A DNA stretch of 64,000 bases from Hyphomonadaceae bacterium (GTDB taxonomy: Bacteria > Pseudomonadota > Alphaproteobacteria > Caulobacterales > Maricaulaceae). The translations under genes and the position numbers were made by a program. How positions within the stretch are numbered: the first letter of the stretch is position 1; each line of letters opens with the position of its first letter. Shown one piece after another: positions 1 to 9,849 of the stretch. The notes beneath the pieces were generated by a model. It searched no databases, was not told the origin of the DNA, and saw only the letters and a program-made list of their open reading frames with translations. The stretch spans positions 1 to 64,000 of the forward strand of contig JACOMS010000001.1 of NCBI GenBank assembly GCA_014324115.1, given 5' to 3'.

Positions 1-1
1 T

Positions 2-214
2 GATGCTGCTGTTCCCGGGTTAAATCGGGGCAACGCATATCGACTGGAATTTCCGCTGCCTGTATCCGGATTGGTCTCGGCTTTTGATAAAATAGCTGGG
101 CCGTTTTGGAAGCGCAGAGCGGTAAACCTCAAAGAGATAGAGACCCTCGCCGCCATCCGCGACCTGCTGCTGCCCAAACTCATGTCCGGCGAAATCCGCC
201 TGCGTGAGCGGTAA
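2..214 (+). CDS. hsdS: Type I restriction-modification specificity subunit HsdS, C-terminal fragment (5' end outside window)
   Basis: Open frame from base 2 to TAA at 212-214, absent from the ORF track because it has no start; translation ends ...AFDKIAGPFWKRRAVNLKEIETLAAIRDLLLPKLMSGEIRLRER*, the classic HsdS C-terminal motif (LRDxLLPKLxSGEIRV). Confidence 0.85.
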   Translation, partial: DAAVPGLNRGNAYRLEFPLPVSGLVSAFDKIAGPFWKRRAVNLKEIETLAAIRDLLLPKLMSGEIRLRER

Positions 215-260
215 AAAGGGCCGGATACCAGGGTCAAGCCACAGATGCGCAATGTCACAT

Positions 261-1184
261 CTAGCCGTGAAGGCCGTCAATGACAGATTGTTCGAGAATC
301 TTCGCATGTTCCGGTTTGGGTGCGACAAGTCGGCGCTCCTTGAGGTGTATAAGCCCGTTCACAACTGACACGGTCGCATAACTCCTGCCCGTCAGAGGGT
401 TGACGAAATTATGTATCAGCTTCCGGACCTTGCTCGCGACGCCGCGTACACCGGAATAAATGTGATAAGGATCGCTTGGTTCAGCCGACCGGTGCACGGA
501 AAGTTTCAGCTCCAGCATGACGCCCGTGCTTTCTGCCTCATGCCAGGTCTGTGCATCAAAATCCGGCCAGCCTTTGTAAAAAACGGCATTCGTGTCGGAC
601 AGACGTCCGATATAGGCTTGGGCCGCGATCATCTGAAATACATTCGTTTCTTCCGTCAGGAAAATGCCCATACCGACCTGATCACACCCCCAGACCCGGA
701 GCTGTTCCAGATTCGGTCCGGTCATGATGTCATGACCGGACAGGCCCTTAGGGCGGGCGATATCCGGCGGGAGCGCAAGTTTTTTTGTCGCCGTTTCCCG
801 TACACGGTTTGGCCAGGGAAAGGTTTCGTCCGTGCGACGACAGGTGTGGTCAAGATTCTCAATCAAAGTCGCGGCGACCTTGCCCCCGTGGTGATACATG
901 ATATGGGTGAGTTGCAGGGAGCTCTCGTCCAATCGCGACAGCCCCGTTTCGATATGAAGCTGTGTGCCCGGGCGGGCCTCCCTGATGTACTTGATATGGA
1001 CATCGCGCAGCCGCACCGTGCTGGATACGCCGGGTTTAAAGGCGTCACGCAGGCCGAGCTGTATCAGAAACATTTGACGTGCCTGCACGGCCTTGCCGAG
1101 ATAATGTCGCATATTCAAATGGCCAAGCTCGTCACACTCCCACACATTAGCTATGCCTGACCATGCTACGACGAAATTTTTCAT
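261..1184 (-). CDS. Acyl-CoA thioesterase-like (hotdog fold) protein
   Basis: 307 aa; WECDELGHLNMRHYLG and RLRDVHIKYIREARPGTQLHIETGL resemble YbgC/FcbC-type hotdog thioesterases. Confidence 0.7.
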   Translation of the reverse strand: MKNFVVAWSGIANVWECDELGHLNMRHYLGKAVQARQMFLIQLGLRDAFKPGVSSTVRLRDVHIKYIREARPGTQLHIETGLSRLDESSLQLTHIMYHHGGKVAATLIENLDHTCRRTDETFPWPNRVRETATKKLALPPDIARPKGLSGHDIMTGPNLEQLRVWGCDQVGMGIFLTEETNVFQMIAAQAYIGRLSDTNAVFYKGWPDFDAQTWHEAESTGVMLELKLSVHRSAEPSDPYHIYSGVRGVASKVRKLIHNFVNPLTGRSYATVSVVNGLIHLKERRLVAPKPEHAKILEQSVIDGLHG

Positions 1185-1188
1185 GGCC

Positions 1189-1629
1189 TCAGGCTGTTTT
1201 GCATTGCCCGCAATTGCCGTAATGTTCGATCACGCTACGTGAAACCGTAAACCCCTCAGGCACGCAATTCATATGATCATCGGCATTGCGTTCCTGGACG
1301 CGTTCACAGTTGTTGCAAATGAAAAATTCCGCCGCATGGCTGGAATGGACATGGCTACAGGGAACGTAGGCATTCAGCGCCTCAACCCGGTGGATCAGAC
1401 CGAGTTTTGAGAAAAACTCCAGTGCACGGTAAACGGTCGGCGGTTCAGGTGAGCCGTGCTCCGGTTCAAGCCGCTCTAGCAGGCCATAGGCTTTGACAGG
1501 TTCTCCGGCGGCAACAATCAGATCGAAGATATGCGCACGCAAGGGTGTGAACCTTTTTCCGGCCTGTCGACAAATTTCGCGGGCATGGGCGATGCGGACT
1601 GCGTGTGTATCCGGTGTTTGCGTCATCAT
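1189..1629 (-). CDS. zur: Fur family transcriptional regulator, Zur-like
   Basis: RFTPLRAHIFDLIVAAGEPVKAYGLLERL winged helix, HVHSSHAAEFFICNNCERV metal site, terminal CGQC. Confidence 0.8.
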   Translation of the reverse strand: MMTQTPDTHAVRIAHAREICRQAGKRFTPLRAHIFDLIVAAGEPVKAYGLLERLEPEHGSPEPPTVYRALEFFSKLGLIHRVEALNAYVPCSHVHSSHAAEFFICNNCERVQERNADDHMNCVPEGFTVSRSVIEHYGNCGQCKTA

Positions 1630-1931
1630 CCCTGATTACGGGAAAACATCCTGCGCGTCCAGATGTGTCCGGCTTCAATAATTCTTCCATTGAAACCCTG
1701 CCCCTTTGTCGTTAGAAGGTGCCAAGTAAACTCCACCTGTCTTACGCAGGAGCGGAGATAACGAAGTATCCGGACCTGCAGGAGGGCTCAAAAGCGGATC
1801 ATGATTTTGACGATTTGGAATTGGGAAGAGTAGATATGAAATTGCCGAAGAGGTATAAGTACAAAGCGTCAGCAAGGCAGGAATATCCTTGATTGAGGGG
1901 GAAAGTGTTCTCACGGGTTATATGAATTCAG

Positions 1932-2162
1932 ATGCTGTATCAAACAGCGGAAGGTATCCGGGACCTGGACGATTTTTTGCGGGAAGACTTGCCAAACGAA
2001 CAACCGGCTATTGACACGAGGGGAAATTCACCGGATACAGGGAAGAGTGTTCCGGCGGGTATTTCGCTCTGTCGGCAGGAGGGAAACGTAATCTACCTGC
2101 CCTTGGCACACAAACAAGCAAAGAACCCTCGACTGGAGGACGTGCGGGAATGGATAGAATGA
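1932..2162 (+). CDS. Small hypothetical protein
   Basis: 76-aa ORF between zur and sapC; no recognised domain. Confidence 0.25.
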   Translation: MLYQTAEGIRDLDDFLREDLPNEQPAIDTRGNSPDTGKSVPAGISLCRQEGNVIYLPLAHKQAKNPRLEDVREWIE

Positions 2163-2203
2163 ACGGGAACGTTATGGCGAGCGACTGGCAGGCACGGGGT
2201 AAC

Positions 2204-2962
2204 ATGAACATTACCGGAAATGTACTTTTTTATAAAAACCCCCAACCCCTGGTCCGGGACAGGCACTTGAATCATGGTGTGACCTCTGTCCCGCGTCCAT
2301 TTGATTTTATGGCGCGGCAGCATTTCGTGCCGGTCACGGCCCCGGAATTCGGCTCGGCCGCTGCATCCTTTCCGGTTATTTTTGCCGGGGATAACAAGGC
2401 TCCGCTGGCCGTGATGGGGATCCGTTCCGGCGAGAACCTGTTTGTTACAGACGGCCAGTTTGCACAGGATTTCTACATACCGGCCTTTGCGCGCCGATAC
2501 CCGTTCGTTTTGGCCGGTGATCAACAAAATGACCGTTTCATCGTCTGTGTTGACGCCGATGCGGAATGCGTCACAGATAACAACCCGAACCAGAAATTTT
2601 TTGATGGAGGGGACACTAGTCCTTTTACGAAGGAAGCCTTCCAGTTCCTGCAGAATTTCGAGCGTGACCGTCAGGCAACCGATCTCATGGTCAAGCGGTT
2701 CAAGGAGACCGACCTGTTCGAGTCAAAGGACATGCATTTTCAGGGGCAAAACGCGGACGGCTCTCCGGCCGAGCGTCAAAAAATTGCCGATTATTTCGCA
2801 ATCACCGAGGACAGGCTTCGTGCCCTTGATGGGAAAACGCTGAAAAAATTCACAGATAACGGGTATCTGGCCGTCGCCTATGCCCATATAGTCTCACTGG
2901 GAAACTGGCAACGTCTGGTCAATATGACCCTGCGCCGGGCCGCGACCCAACGGGCAGCATAA
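2204..2962 (+). CDS. SapC family protein
   Basis: MNITGNVLFYKNPQPLVRDRHLN... FPVIFAGDNKAPLAVMGIRSGENLFV... YPFVLAGD typical of SapC family; ORF opens at 2150, start 2204 preferred. Confidence 0.8.
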   Translation: MNITGNVLFYKNPQPLVRDRHLNHGVTSVPRPFDFMARQHFVPVTAPEFGSAAASFPVIFAGDNKAPLAVMGIRSGENLFVTDGQFAQDFYIPAFARRYPFVLAGDQQNDRFIVCVDADAECVTDNNPNQKFFDGGDTSPFTKEAFQFLQNFERDRQATDLMVKRFKETDLFESKDMHFQGQNADGSPAERQKIADYFAITEDRLRALDGKTLKKFTDNGYLAVAYAHIVSLGNWQRLVNMTLRRAATQRAA

Positions 2963-3044
2963 GAGAGATTCGATAATATAAATTTTGCGTGAGAGACAGG
3001 CCTTGAGCATAGGCTTGTCAATCAATCTGCGATATGCGGAAGTG

Positions 3045-5168
3045 ATGCGGAATTTCTTGAGTTTACTGATTGTCTGTATGGTGGTGCTTGGCGGTTCCGC
3101 CCATGCGGCCCAGACCGGGCGGGTGGATACAGGCAAGGTGGTTGCACAGCTTGTCTCCACCCATGACAGCGTTGCACCCGGACAGGATTTTTATATTGCC
3201 CTGCGCACGGAGCTGGATCCCGGTTGGCACACTTACTGGCGCAACCCGGGCGACAGTGGAGAGCCGGTGCAGATTACATGGGACGTGCCGGAAACGCTGA
3301 CTTACGGCGATATGGTCTGGCCCCTGCCCTACCCCATAGCGACCGGTCCGATCATCAATTACGGATTTGAGGGCGTTCCGTTTTTCCCGGTGAAATTTAC
3401 CGTTTCCGGGACCGCCAGGGCAGGCGATGTCCTCAATATCAATGCCGATATTTACTATCTTGTCTGTGCGGATGTCTGTATTCCTGAAGACACACGGCTA
3501 TCACTGGAAATTCCCGTCGGTGAAGGTATTGTAGATACCCGGTGGAGCCGGATCATAAACTATGAGGTTTCCAAAGCCCCGATGTTCGGAAATGCCAGGG
3601 CCGGACTGATTCAAAGCTCTGACAATGTTGTTTTGACAGTACAAAACCTGCCTGAGGGGGCAGATCCCGGTAAAGCCTATTTTTTCCCGTTTGAGCAGGG
3701 AATTATCGAACATAGTGAACCGCAAACTGTCACGATCGGAGCAGATGGATTTCAGCTAGTCACCGGAGCCGGGTTTTCCTGGGGGTCCGGTACACCGGAA
3801 AACGTCAATGGCCTGATCAGCTACAATCTGGATGGCGGGTATACGGGTGAATTGGTCTCTGTGATCAGCGGAGAGGCGCTTGATGTCGGGGTCGCGCCCG
3901 TCAAAGCACCGTTGCAGGCTGATGGGGCTGCGGTCACATTCACCGCGACGGACAATGTGGGTATTGTCGCGCCTGTCAAAGCACTGTTGCAGGCTGATGG
4001 AACGGGTTTATGGGGTGCCGTGATCGGCGCGCTCATCGGGGGGCTCATCCTTAATCTGATGCCGTGTGTGTTTCCGGTCATTTCCCTGAAAATGTTGAGT
4101 ATTGCCAAAATGGCACACGGTGAGCGCGGTGCCGTCCAGAAAGAAACCTGGATTTATACCGCAGGCGTTATCGCTACTTTCGCTGCGCTTACGCTTTTTC
4201 TGATCCTGCTCAAGGAAAGCTGGGGCTTTCAGCTCCAATCCCCGCCTGTTGTCGGTGCCCTCGCACTTTTGTTGTTTGTTGTCGGCTTAAATCTGTTGGG
4301 TGTTTTTGAAGTCAACATAAATCTGGCCGGTACTTCCACTTCAAACAATGCATTTTTCACCGGTGCCCTGGCCGTTATCGTCGCGACACCCTGCACAGCT
4401 CCATTCATGGCCGGGGCGATAGGGTTTGCCTTGACGCAATCTGTACCCGTCATCATCGCTGTGTTTCTGGCCCTGGCCACAGGATTTGCCTTGCCGTTTC
4501 TTGTTATCGCCTATGTGCCGGGACTATTGAAACACATCCCCAAACCCGGTCCGTGGATGGTGCGGTTCAGGGAATTTCTCGCTTTTCCCATGTTTGCTGC
4601 TGCCGTCTGGCTGGTTTGGGTGTTGACACTGCAGGCCGGAGAGACCGGGCTGTTGCGCCTGCTCGCCGCTTTTCTGGGTGTCAGTTTTGCTATCTGGTTG
4701 TTCAAACGAAAGGGTTTATTTTCCCGCGGGGTTGCCATCCTGGCCGTTATGGCAGCCCTCTCGACCACCCTCATGCTTCATCCCAAGGCGGTCGCCTATG
4801 AGGGTACACAGGCCTGGTCGCCTGAGAAAGTTGCCGAGCTGCGCGCCGAGGGTCGGGCCGTGTTCGTCGATTTCACGGCCGCCTGGTGCGTAACCTGCCA
4901 AGCCAACAAAAAGGCGGTCCTCGACTCAGAAGCCGTGCGTGAGGCCTTTGCCCGTACCAATACCGCCTTTCTGGTTGCGGACTGGACGAACAAGAATGAT
5001 GCGATCAAGGCCGAGCTTGCACGTCATGGTCGCTCAGGCGTGCCGCTGTATCTGCTCTTCACGCCCGGTCACAATTATGTGAGTCCTGAAATTTTACCTC
5101 AAATTCTCACAAAGGATGTGGTAATAAGGAGACTGGAGGCGGCGATGTCGAATGCGCCGCGAGGGTAA
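3045..5168 (+). CDS. dsbD: Protein-disulfide reductase DsbD / ScsB-like with C-terminal thioredoxin domain
   Basis: Signal peptide, DsbD N-terminal domain, TM domain with GGLILNLMPCVFPVISLK and VATPCTAPFM, C-terminal AAWCVTCQANKK. Confidence 0.9.
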   Translation: MRNFLSLLIVCMVVLGGSAHAAQTGRVDTGKVVAQLVSTHDSVAPGQDFYIALRTELDPGWHTYWRNPGDSGEPVQITWDVPETLTYGDMVWPLPYPIATGPIINYGFEGVPFFPVKFTVSGTARAGDVLNINADIYYLVCADVCIPEDTRLSLEIPVGEGIVDTRWSRIINYEVSKAPMFGNARAGLIQSSDNVVLTVQNLPEGADPGKAYFFPFEQGIIEHSEPQTVTIGADGFQLVTGAGFSWGSGTPENVNGLISYNLDGGYTGELVSVISGEALDVGVAPVKAPLQADGAAVTFTATDNVGIVAPVKALLQADGTGLWGAVIGALIGGLILNLMPCVFPVISLKMLSIAKMAHGERGAVQKETWIYTAGVIATFAALTLFLILLKESWGFQLQSPPVVGALALLLFVVGLNLLGVFEVNINLAGTSTSNNAFFTGALAVIVATPCTAPFMAGAIGFALTQSVPVIIAVFLALATGFALPFLVIAYVPGLLKHIPKPGPWMVRFREFLAFPMFAAAVWLVWVLTLQAGETGLLRLLAAFLGVSFAIWLFKRKGLFSRGVAILAVMAALSTTLMLHPKAVAYEGTQAWSPEKVAELRAEGRAVFVDFTAAWCVTCQANKKAVLDSEAVREAFARTNTAFLVADWTNKNDAIKAELARHGRSGVPLYLLFTPGHNYVSPEILPQILTKDVVIRRLEAAMSNAPRG
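3891..4000 (+). repeat. Imperfect direct repeat inside dsbD (35-bp copies 3891-3925 and 3966-4000, period 75 bp)
   Basis: gtcgcgcc[c/t]gtcaaagcac[c/t]gttgcaggctgatgg in both copies, 2 mismatches; encodes VAPVKAPLQADG / VAPVKALLQADG. Confidence 0.95.
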
Positions 5169-5201
5169 TTCAGCCCGCTCTATAAATATGAGGAAAAACA
5201 C

Positions 5202-5834
5202 ATGACAAATCTTTTTCGCAACACGTTGATGGTTGCCGGTGCGGCATCTTTCATGGTCGCCGCGCCCGCTGCGGCCAAAATCGAAACCGGTTCGGCTGTG
5301 CCCGCCATGACCGTCGTTGACTCCAACGGCACGACGCATAACCTTTCGGATTTCGCTGGCAGTACGGTCGTCCTGGAGTGGACAAATCACGACTGTCCCT
5401 ATGTGATGAAGCATTACAATACGAGCTATGATGGCGGAAATATGCAAAACCTGCAAAAGGCCGCCGCCACTGACGGCGTGATCTGGTTGTCTGTTATTTC
5501 GTCTGCTCCCGGCAAGCAGGGCTACGTGACAGGTGAAGAGGCCAACGCATTAACTGCAAAGCGTGATGCTGCCCCGGCGGCTGTGATCCTTGATCCGGAG
5601 GGTGTGAAGGGTAAAACATTTTCAGCCAAGACGACTCCGCACATGTATATTATTAACGCCGACCGGACCCTCGTCTATCAGGGCGCCATTGATGACAATC
5701 CAAGCGCCAACCCCGACACCATTAAGGGTGCCAAAAATTATGTAACAGCCGCGCTGGACGCTGTTAAGGCAGGTCAAAATGTCGCCATTGGTGAAACCAC
5801 ACCTTACGGTTGCTCTGTCAAATACGGTTCATGA
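5202..5834 (+). CDS. Exported thioredoxin-like / redoxin-domain protein
   Basis: Signal peptide; VLEWTNHDCPYVMKHY...NMQNLQKAAATDGVIWLSVISSAPGKQGYV...TPHMYIINADRTLVYQGAIDD typical of redoxin/AhpC-TSA proteins. Confidence 0.85.
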   Translation: MTNLFRNTLMVAGAASFMVAAPAAAKIETGSAVPAMTVVDSNGTTHNLSDFAGSTVVLEWTNHDCPYVMKHYNTSYDGGNMQNLQKAAATDGVIWLSVISSAPGKQGYVTGEEANALTAKRDAAPAAVILDPEGVKGKTFSAKTTPHMYIINADRTLVYQGAIDDNPSANPDTIKGAKNYVTAALDAVKAGQNVAIGETTPYGCSVKYGS

Positions 5835-6011
5835 TATGTAGCCAAATCCGTTTTGGAGCAGGATAACAACTCTCCCGTATCGCGCCCCTCTTCGCCATAA
5901 TCCGCTGGCTGATGTTGACGATCCTGTTTTCGGGTGTCCCGGGGGCGGTCCGTTTTGGGTTTGGAATTCATCCCCGAATGTCTATATAGTCTTGGTAACA
6001 CCGGAGGCCTT

Positions 6012-7184
6012 ATGGGCAGGGAATTCAGTAATTGGGAAAGTGGACGCTGGATTGGGCGAACGCTCGAAGTGAAAAACGGTGTCTGTGCCGTGCCGGAAGG
6101 GCATATCAATGGCATGCCCGCCGGAACAGGATACACCGATGAGGTGAAATCAGCTACCGATCATCTCTATGAACGGGTCGCCGATTTCATACCTGAATTT
6201 GAGTGGCCTGCCTATGCGCCTCTGGTGCACGCTATCAACACCCTCAAAAGGGATAAAAACGCCGTCATCCTTGCCCATAATTACATGACGCCGGATATTT
6301 TCAATCTGGTTGGGGATTATCGCGGCGACAGTCTGGGTCTTGCCATTGAAGCCACCAAAACCGATGCCGATATGATCATACAGGCCGGTGTGCATTTCAT
6401 GGCCGAGACATCGAAAATCCTCTGCCCGGATAAACGGGTTTTTATTCCCTCCATGCGTGCGGGCTGCTCCCTCGCTTCATCCATCACCGGCAAAGATGTG
6501 GAACTGATCCGGGAACACTATCCCGGTATTCCGGTTGTGACTTATGTAAACACGTCCGCCGATGTAAAAGCCGGGAGTGATATTTGCTGCACGTCCTCAA
6601 ACGCTCGCGCTGTTGTCGAGCATATCTGCGCCGAATGGGATGTGAACAGGGTCATTATGCTGCCCGATGAATATCTGGCCAGAAATGTCGCCAAACACAC
6701 CCATGTCGAAGTCATTACCTGGCATGGACGCTGCGAGGTGCATGCGCGCTTTTCGGCTCAAGACATCAGGGATATGCGTTCCGCCAATCCCGGCGTTGTC
6801 GTACTCGCCCACCCGGAATGCCCTCCGGAGGTGGTCGAAGAGTCCGATTTCACCGGCTCGACCCAGGCGATGAGTGATTACGTCAAGGACAACCAGCCCG
6901 GCAAGGTTATCCTGCTCACCGAATGTTCCATGTCGGACAATGTCGCGGGCATGAATCCCGGTGTCGATTTTGTCCGGCCGTGCAATCTTTGCCCGCATAT
7001 GAAACGCATCACGCTGGGAAATATCCATGAATGTCTGCGCGACGAAACCAATGAAGTGCTCGTGGACGAAGCGACCCGGGTGAAGGCCCGCAAGGCCGTT
7101 ATGGACATGATTGATGTAAAATTTGATCCGGAAAAAGCTCACTTCGATCCGGACGCGCCGGAAAAAGACGTGAAGGTGATTTAA
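6012..7184 (+). CDS. nadA: Quinolinate synthase
   Basis: [65 protein letters not shown] opens at 5934, start position uncertain. Confidence 0.93.
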   Translation: MGREFSNWESGRWIGRTLEVKNGVCAVPEGHINGMPAGTGYTDEVKSATDHLYERVADFIPEFEWPAYAPLVHAINTLKRDKNAVILAHNYMTPDIFNLVGDYRGDSLGLAIEATKTDADMIIQAGVHFMAETSKILCPDKRVFIPSMRAGCSLASSITGKDVELIREHYPGIPVVTYVNTSADVKAGSDICCTSSNARAVVEHICAEWDVNRVIMLPDEYLARNVAKHTHVEVITWHGRCEVHARFSAQDIRDMRSANPGVVVLAHPECPPEVVEESDFTGSTQAMSDYVKDNQPGKVILLTECSMSDNVAGMNPGVDFVRPCNLCPHMKRITLGNIHECLRDETNEVLVDEATRVKARKAVMDMIDVKFDPEKAHFDPDAPEKDVKVI

Positions 7185-7260
7185 GCACCGGGCGTCTCGC
7201 GCAATTCAGGCCGTGTTATCGGCCCTGTCATCCATCACCGGGAGGCGGAATTTGCAGGCT

Positions 7261-8814
7261 TTATTTGTCCGCTTCCGCGCGCACCAATTCATCCATGAAG
7301 CGCACGCCCCATCCGGCGTGGCCCTTGGGGATGGTGGGTTTGGCACTGTCCTGCCAGTCGACACCCGCGATATCAAGATGGACCCAAGGGAGGTCTTCAT
7401 CGACAAATGTGCCGACGACCGCTGCGCCAATGGACGCGCCGGGGTTGCCCGCCGTGCTGACAATATCAGCGATGTCGGATTCGATCTGCTCGAAATGGCC
7501 ATCATTCAGGGGAAGCGGCCAAACATCTTCACCGGCCAGATCGCCGATCTTCATCATGCGCAGGGACAACGCCCAGTCACGGGTCAAAACGGCCCCGTAA
7601 TCATCACCCATAGCGCGGGCGGCTGCCCCGGTGAGGGTCGCAATGTTCAAGAGCATATAGGGATCATGCTCCTGTTGCGTGTATTGAACGGCATCAATCA
7701 GCTGCAACCGTCCCTCGGCGTCTGTGGAGCCGATTTCCACAGTCTTGCCGCCCATGGAGGTCAGCACGTCGCCCGGACGGATAGCATCGGCGGCAGGCAT
7801 GTTTTCCGAAAGCGGCATGACGCCGACTACATTGATATTCTCACCGCGTTTTGCCGTGGCGAGCAGGGTTCCGGCGACGGCCGCCGCGCCGGACAGGTCG
7901 GATTTCATATACCACATATTGGCATTCGGCTTCAGGCTGATTCCGCCTGTGTCAAATGTAACGCCTTTACCGACCAGGGCGAGCGGCGCATCTCCGGGTG
8001 TGCCGCCCGTATAGTTCACGATCAGCATGCGCCCGTCATGGACAGAACCGCGGGCTGTACCGAGTAGAACACCCATACCGTAACGACGCATGTCTGCCTC
8101 GTCCAGAACAGTGATGTGAACATTCGACACGCCGCTAAATCCGGGCTGAACCCGCTCTATGAAAGTTTGCGGGTAAATCACGTTGCCTGGCTCCGTGCCC
8201 AGATCCCGGGCGAGATAGACGCCTTCGACCACGTGAACAAGGTCATTATCGAACAGGCGGAGTGCTGCGTCAGCATCATCAACATGGAGCGTTACGACTT
8301 GGGGGTCGTCCATATCGGTTCCAACATCCTTGAATTTGTACTTGTCAAAATCATAGGCGCGAAGGGCAAACCCCTTGGCTATATGGGCCCCCGGCGCGGC
8401 GATGCGGCTGTGTAAACCATCCGCGATGACCGTGGCATTTCCGTCGGCCTGGCTTGCGGCATGTCCGCCCAGATCGTGCAATTCGCGTTTGGTCAACATT
8501 TCATCACCCATACCGATGACCGTAACCGTATCGAAAGGGGCAAGTGCATGGAAACTTGCGATTTTGCCGAAGGAGCCGTCAAACTCATGCCTGTGAAGGG
8601 CGGTGGACAGGCGTCCGCCAAGAATCTGGTCGAGCTCTTCGCCCAAGTCGCTAAGGCCTTCATTATCGGCGAACAAGACGACATCACCGCGCTCCGGCAA
8701 GTCAGTCACATTGAAGCGAAATTCAGGCATGTCGGCGGCAACGGCTGATGTTGCCCCCAGAGCAAGAGCCGATGAAAGAACAAGTGTTGCGGTCAGGCGC
8801 ATGAATATCTCCAA
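7261..8814 (-). CDS. Leucyl aminopeptidase family (M17) with predicted signal peptide
   Basis: MRLTATLVLSSALALGATSAVAA leader; LVGKGVTFDTGGISLKP; STDAEGRLQLIDAVQY; ATLTGAA. Confidence 0.9.
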   Translation of the reverse strand: MEIFMRLTATLVLSSALALGATSAVAADMPEFRFNVTDLPERGDVVLFADNEGLSDLGEELDQILGGRLSTALHRHEFDGSFGKIASFHALAPFDTVTVIGMGDEMLTKRELHDLGGHAASQADGNATVIADGLHSRIAAPGAHIAKGFALRAYDFDKYKFKDVGTDMDDPQVVTLHVDDADAALRLFDNDLVHVVEGVYLARDLGTEPGNVIYPQTFIERVQPGFSGVSNVHITVLDEADMRRYGMGVLLGTARGSVHDGRMLIVNYTGGTPGDAPLALVGKGVTFDTGGISLKPNANMWYMKSDLSGAAAVAGTLLATAKRGENINVVGVMPLSENMPAADAIRPGDVLTSMGGKTVEIGSTDAEGRLQLIDAVQYTQQEHDPYMLLNIATLTGAAARAMGDDYGAVLTRDWALSLRMMKIGDLAGEDVWPLPLNDGHFEQIESDIADIVSTAGNPGASIGAAVVGTFVDEDLPWVHLDIAGVDWQDSAKPTIPKGHAGWGVRFMDELVRAEADK

Positions 8815-8956
8815 AAAGTTGATTTGCGACGTAAACAGTAGCTTATGCGACGGGTTTTAATCAACACCAAATAACAAATCTGTTATTACTGAAGAAACTG
8901 TAGTAATGTCATCGTATGGATGTGACCCCGCCGTGATGACTTGGCCAGGAGGTTTT

Positions 8957-9784
8957 ATGGAACGCACTTGTATCTTGCCCGAAGACCTGATCGCGCGATA
9001 TCGCGTTACGGATGCGGATAATTTTGTTCTCGCCGATCATCCCACCCGGCCTGATCTCTGGCCCGACAAGGACGTCGCCAAGGATGTTCAGCGTGAGAAC
9101 GCGCGCGCCATTGGCGACCTGGCGCACAGACTTTACGGTGAGAGACACCGGAGTGTCCTGATTATTTTTCAGGGCATGGATACATCCGGCAAGGACAGTG
9201 CGACCAAGTCCTGCTTTGAGTATACACCACCGCTGAATGTCCTGGTTGCCGCCTTCAAGGCACCGGACCGGGAGGATCTGGCCCATGATTATCTTTGGCG
9301 CATCCACAAACACGCCCCGAAAAGAGGGCATATAACGGTGTTTAACCGTTCCCATTACGAAGATGTCCTCGTGGTCAGGGTCCGCAACCTTGTACCTGTT
9401 GATCGGGTTGAGCAGCGTTATGACCAGATCAATGATTTCGAACGTCTGCTTTACGAGAACGGGACAATCATCCTGAAATTCATGCTGCACATGTCATATG
9501 AAACCCAGGGGGAAAGATTGAGAGAACGCCTGATGGAGCCGGACAAGCTCTGGAAATTTAATCCCGATGACCTCAAGGACCGCAAGCTGTGGCCGGATTT
9601 TATGGAGGCTTATGAAAGGATGGTACGTCGCACATCCACACACTACGCGCCTTGGCATATCATACCGGTGGACAGCCGCTCGCGCCGCGGTGCGATCATA
9701 TCATCAATTGTACGATACACGCTGGAACAGATGAACCCGCAATATCCGCAACCGGAAATAGACCCGGAAGGCTATAAAATCTGA
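8957..9784 (+). CDS. ppk2: Polyphosphate kinase 2 family protein
   Basis: IIFQGMDTSGKDSATKSCFEYTPPLNVLVAAFKAPDREDLAHDYLWRIHKHAPKRGHITVFNRSHYEDVLVVRV; AGGAGG RBS just upstream of ATG 8957. Confidence 0.92.
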   Translation: MERTCILPEDLIARYRVTDADNFVLADHPTRPDLWPDKDVAKDVQRENARAIGDLAHRLYGERHRSVLIIFQGMDTSGKDSATKSCFEYTPPLNVLVAAFKAPDREDLAHDYLWRIHKHAPKRGHITVFNRSHYEDVLVVRVRNLVPVDRVEQRYDQINDFERLLYENGTIILKFMLHMSYETQGERLRERLMEPDKLWKFNPDDLKDRKLWPDFMEAYERMVRRTSTHYAPWHIIPVDSRSRRGAIISSIVRYTLEQMNPQYPQPEIDPEGYKI

Positions 9785-9849
9785 ACTATCCCGGGACGCC
9801 GTACGAACGGCGCACTTTCCGGCTCCATTCGTCCTGTGTTTTGTTTGGA

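Noticed and set aside
411-1160. 249-aa plus-strand ORF
   Set aside because: Fully antisense to the thioesterase gene; no domain; shadow ORF from codon bias
7213-8067. 284-aa plus-strand ORF
   Set aside because: Antisense to the M17 aminopeptidase; no recognisable protein features
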